DNA of 64,000 nucleotides, taken from the NCBI RefSeq assembly GCF_901709675.1, contig NC_051105.1, positions 5,447,104 to 5,511,103 on the forward strand, read 5' to 3'. A program made the translations under genes and the position numbers. The stretch comes from Syngnathus acus (taxonomy: Eukaryota; Chordata; Actinopteri; Syngnathiformes; Syngnathidae). The notes under the pieces were generated by a model, which ran no database searches, was not told the DNA's origin, and saw only the letters and a list, made by a program, of their open reading frames with translations. Shown piece after piece: positions 61,287 through 64,000 of this stretch; within the stretch, counting starts at the first letter, position 1, and each line of letters starts with the position of its first letter.

Positions 61287-63770
61287 ATGGCTTACGTACA
61301 ACCACTTTGGCCAAGCAATCCGGCAATTTTGCAGCTCCAAAGGAGTCCTGGCTGCCCTACATGTCTTCTCGTGGATTGTTCAACCTCACCTTCATTTTAT
61401 CACAGAGAGGCTAATGCAACAACACTACGTAAGTCGCCGTTGAATTCGACGCAAGAAAAATGTTCGTGAAAAGAAAATTGCTTAGAGTTGAAAAAACTAA
61501 ACTAAAATAACTTTTATTACAGGCGAACCTGATTTGAGGCCTACTGCGTGCTACTCGATTCCAGCAAACACTAAAAAGTTCTTTTTGCAGATGTAAGACC
61601 ATTTATTACTATTGACAACAATGCTGATATTTTGATTCGCTAAATATGTTTTTCTTTTCTTGTTCAGGTCGCTCTATAACTTTGTGGTGGATCATCCTAA
61701 CATTGCTTTGTGTGACCCCGAATTAACCGCCTGGTGCTTAAATTTGCCTTCAGATTACAGTCAGCTCGTACAAGGTAAAATATGTTACTTCATTTATGAA
61801 CAATTTATGATGTTTAATTGCACACTTCCAAAAATATTTTTATCGTATATTTGCTGTTGCTGTATAATCTCACACCTGCACGTATGCATCATCAATTACA
61901 GTAATCCCTCGTTTATCGTGGATAATTGGTTCCAAAAACCACCCGCGATAAGTGAAATCCGCAAAGTACGGTCACTAACAAGAAGTACTGGGCAAGCTAA
62001 CGAGTTAGTGGAAAGATGCTAATTCGCGATCGTGCTAACACGCGAAAACGGACTTGTAAAGGAATGTAAACGAACATTTGGAGCAACACTACATTGTCCT
62101 AAAGGTTAGACACATGTTTCCTCAATTTAGAAGTTTTATTTTGACTTTTAAGTGTTTTTTTAATTTGGGGGGAAAAAATCCGCGATAAACAAAACATGAA
62201 GTAGCGAGGGATCACTGTATACCTTGTAAAATTCTGGTGATTCAGTCTTTGTACTGTACGAAGAAGAGGATTAGGGCCAGTGAAGAGGAGGAAAAAAAAG
62301 GAAGGTGACGGGATTCTGACTTTTTTTTCTCCGAATTTTGACTTTAAAGTGAGAATTCCGACTTTAAAGTCAGAATTCTGGGAATAAAGTCAAAATTCTG
62401 ACTTTAAAGTGAAAATTCTGATAAAAAAAAAAAAGTCAGAATCCTGAAATGTAGATGAAATAGCTAATTATTATGCATGCCCCCTTTTAGAAATTAAAGG
62501 CTGGATGATGTGTGTGCTCTCCATAATGTAGTATCACATGTTTGATGCACATGCAACAATGCACATGGCAACAACCATGTGTTTGATTTTTCATAGATGA
62601 AGAAGCGTTTTTCCATTTTCTGCAAGAACACCCTGCAATAGAACTGGCCTTCCAACAGACTTGTTCGTGGCGTAAGTTGGAGTGTGTGTCTGAACTGCAT
62701 TTTTTGAACTGCCAACAACTATTGTATATCTAATATCAGTTAGTTTATTTTGCTAGAAGTGCCTAGGGTTATTTTGCAAACCACCCCTACGTGGTTCAAC
62801 GAAATTTTCCCACAAAAAGACTGGCTGCCCACTGCGAACTACATCACCGACATGCAAGGCGGCGTCCAAAACACCTACAACAGACCCCAAATGGAGAGAC
62901 CAACATGTAACCTGAGGCAGTGCCAAGTATGGACACAAGTAGAACACTTGACACATTCCTGTGTTGTGAATAGATGATTCCTTGAAAAAGAGTTTGCTTA
63001 TTTCTCAAATTCTCAATATATTGTAATTCTGCTTATTCATAGCAGGGATCAGCACAGTCCAGCGCTTGTGGTGTCGTCGAAGGCCTGCCTGGTTTCACGA
63101 TGGACTTGGAGCAACCATCCAGATTGAATAATTCAGCCATTGATGTCAATTTACAGTGAGTAAACGCTTACCAAACAACAGCAGTCCCAAGACTTGTAAA
63201 ATTACCATAAGATAAAATAAATATGATAAAGGGGAATGTTGACTCGCTGGATGAATGTGTGCAAAGAGGCAAGGTTTGATTTTACATTTCAGGTTTGAGC
63301 GGCAGCAAGACGAAATGGAACTCCAGCCCAAGCCGAAAAAAGGCTTGCTAGGAGATGAAATTAGGTCCAGTAACAACACTTATCTGCCTGAACAAGGAAA
63401 TGTCCAGATGTCCACTGAGGGAACTAAAGAGGAAATCTCCACAGTACACAGGATGGAAAATATGAACGAAAAATCAAGCAATGCCACCATGGTCCAAGAA
63501 AACAGCAGCGTAATCTTTGGTGTGAAGAAGCAGACAGCACAAAGCAAAGAGGCTCACTTTTCGAGTGAAGCAGCTGCATCCAGAGAGCCGAAGGTTAGCA
63601 CTGCAGATAAGTCCACCTCCGCAGTGCCTTGTGTTGCTTCTTGCAGCATCATGGCGGGCATACCATTCACCAAGCACTCATCGGCCCTCACCCAAACCGA
63701 AGAGCTGCTCACAGCCGACAAGAGCGTGCTTACCGAGATGCACATACCTGATCTGGATGATGCCATTAAG
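61287..63770 (+). CDS. Unidentified gene, 5' part: seven exons, 385 codons, continuing past the window
   Basis: Exons: 61287-61428, 61523-61592, 61668-61774, 62597-62671, 62757-62926, 63043-63155, 63293-63770. All junctions are GT-AG with matching phases and no internal stop, which is strong support for a real gene. The last exon ends at GTCAGT with the frame open, so the 3' part lies outside. The protein starts MAYVQPLWPSNPAI. It has two related segments: SLYNFVVDHPNIAL (72-85) and AFFHFLQEHPAIEL (110-123). A Trp/Tyr-containing segment (TPTWFNEIFPQKDW) follows, then a long polar, Ser/Thr/Glu-rich stretch (226-385) ending LTEMHIPDLDDAIK. No signal peptide or membrane segment is seen. I do not recognise the family. 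The general look (polar N-terminus of a larger protein) would fit a germline RNA-binding protein such as RBM44, but this is a guess. Confidence 0.8.
61899..62217. mobile_element. MITE, Tc1/mariner-pogo-like, flanked by TA
   Basis: The left end is CAGTAATCCCTCGTTTATCG. The right end, reverse-complemented, is CAGTGATCCCTCGCTACTTC. The first 13 positions match at all but one. TA flanks both sides (61897-61898 and 62218-62219). Internal subterminal pairs include CCGCGATAAGTG and CCGCGATAAACA. The 319-bp element has no ORF. The ends resemble pogo/Tigger-type elements; that assignment is inference. Confidence 0.85.
62312..62448. repeat. Palindromic minisatellite of GACTTTAAAGTC / AGAATTCTGACT units
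   Basis: Variants of ATTCTGACTTTAAAGTGA repeat about five to six times in both orientations. GACTTTAAAGTC is a perfect 12-base palindrome, and an A run interrupts the array near 62423. It lies in intron 3 of the third gene, 95 bases after the MITE. Confidence 0.85.
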
Positions 63771-64000
63771 GTCAGTTGAGTTCAAGCAACTTCTTGATAG
63801 GTTATCTGCCAGTTTTCACATTTTCAAATGTTCTTCACTACAACATCATCACAATTGTCCCATTACCGATGAGCTATTTTTTTTAAATGGCCCACGGAGG
63901 GCTCCCTGGTGCACCATTTTGCTATTGCAGTTTCAAACTCATGTCAACTGGTGAACAGCATAAGAACAATTTGATTCCCTTTATTGTTTTTCTGTCAATT

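Overview
The window is vertebrate nuclear DNA from a ray-finned fish, most likely a percomorph teleost. It has spliced genes with GT-AG introns, a tRNA-headed SINE with a (TGGA)n tail, TA-flanked MITEs and abundant CA and TGGA/CCAT microsatellites. The species cannot be fixed from the sequence. No prokaryotic, viral or CRISPR-like system is visible.

Two complete coding sequences and one truncated one lie on the + strand in the order dgkg, etv5, unnamed gene. Positions 1-7174 are non-coding upstream sequence with transposon remnants. A 24-exon type I diacylglycerol kinase (867 aa), best read as DGK gamma, is coded between 7175 and 43482. About 8 kb further on, a PEA3-subfamily ETS factor best read as ETV5 (12 coding exons, 526 aa) runs from 51437 to 57186. 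It is preceded by a probable non-coding first exon and a cluster of four CCAAT boxes at 49928-50015. Its 3'UTR probably ends just after 58537-58542. From 61287 to the window edge are seven exons of a third gene (385 codons so far) that I cannot name with confidence.

DGKG and ETV5 are neighbours in the same orientation in human (3q27), and their paralogs DGKB and ETV1 are neighbours on human chromosome 7p. The window therefore shows an ancient conserved gene pair. DGK gamma removes diacylglycerol by phosphorylating it to phosphatidic acid, under calcium/DAG-type control by its EF hands and C1 domains. ETV5 is a nuclear effector of FGF/RAS/MAPK signalling. No direct functional link between them is shown by the sequence.

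The introns and intergenic DNA hold one very young SINE with a perfect 15-bp target duplication, several old copies of the same SINE, two TA-flanked MITEs, two hAT-like remnants, and microsatellites apparently seeded by SINE tails. The third gene's third intron contains both a MITE and a palindromic minisatellite. Exon coordinates were built by hand from reading frame, splice-site consensus and family similarity recalled from knowledge. No database search was run.
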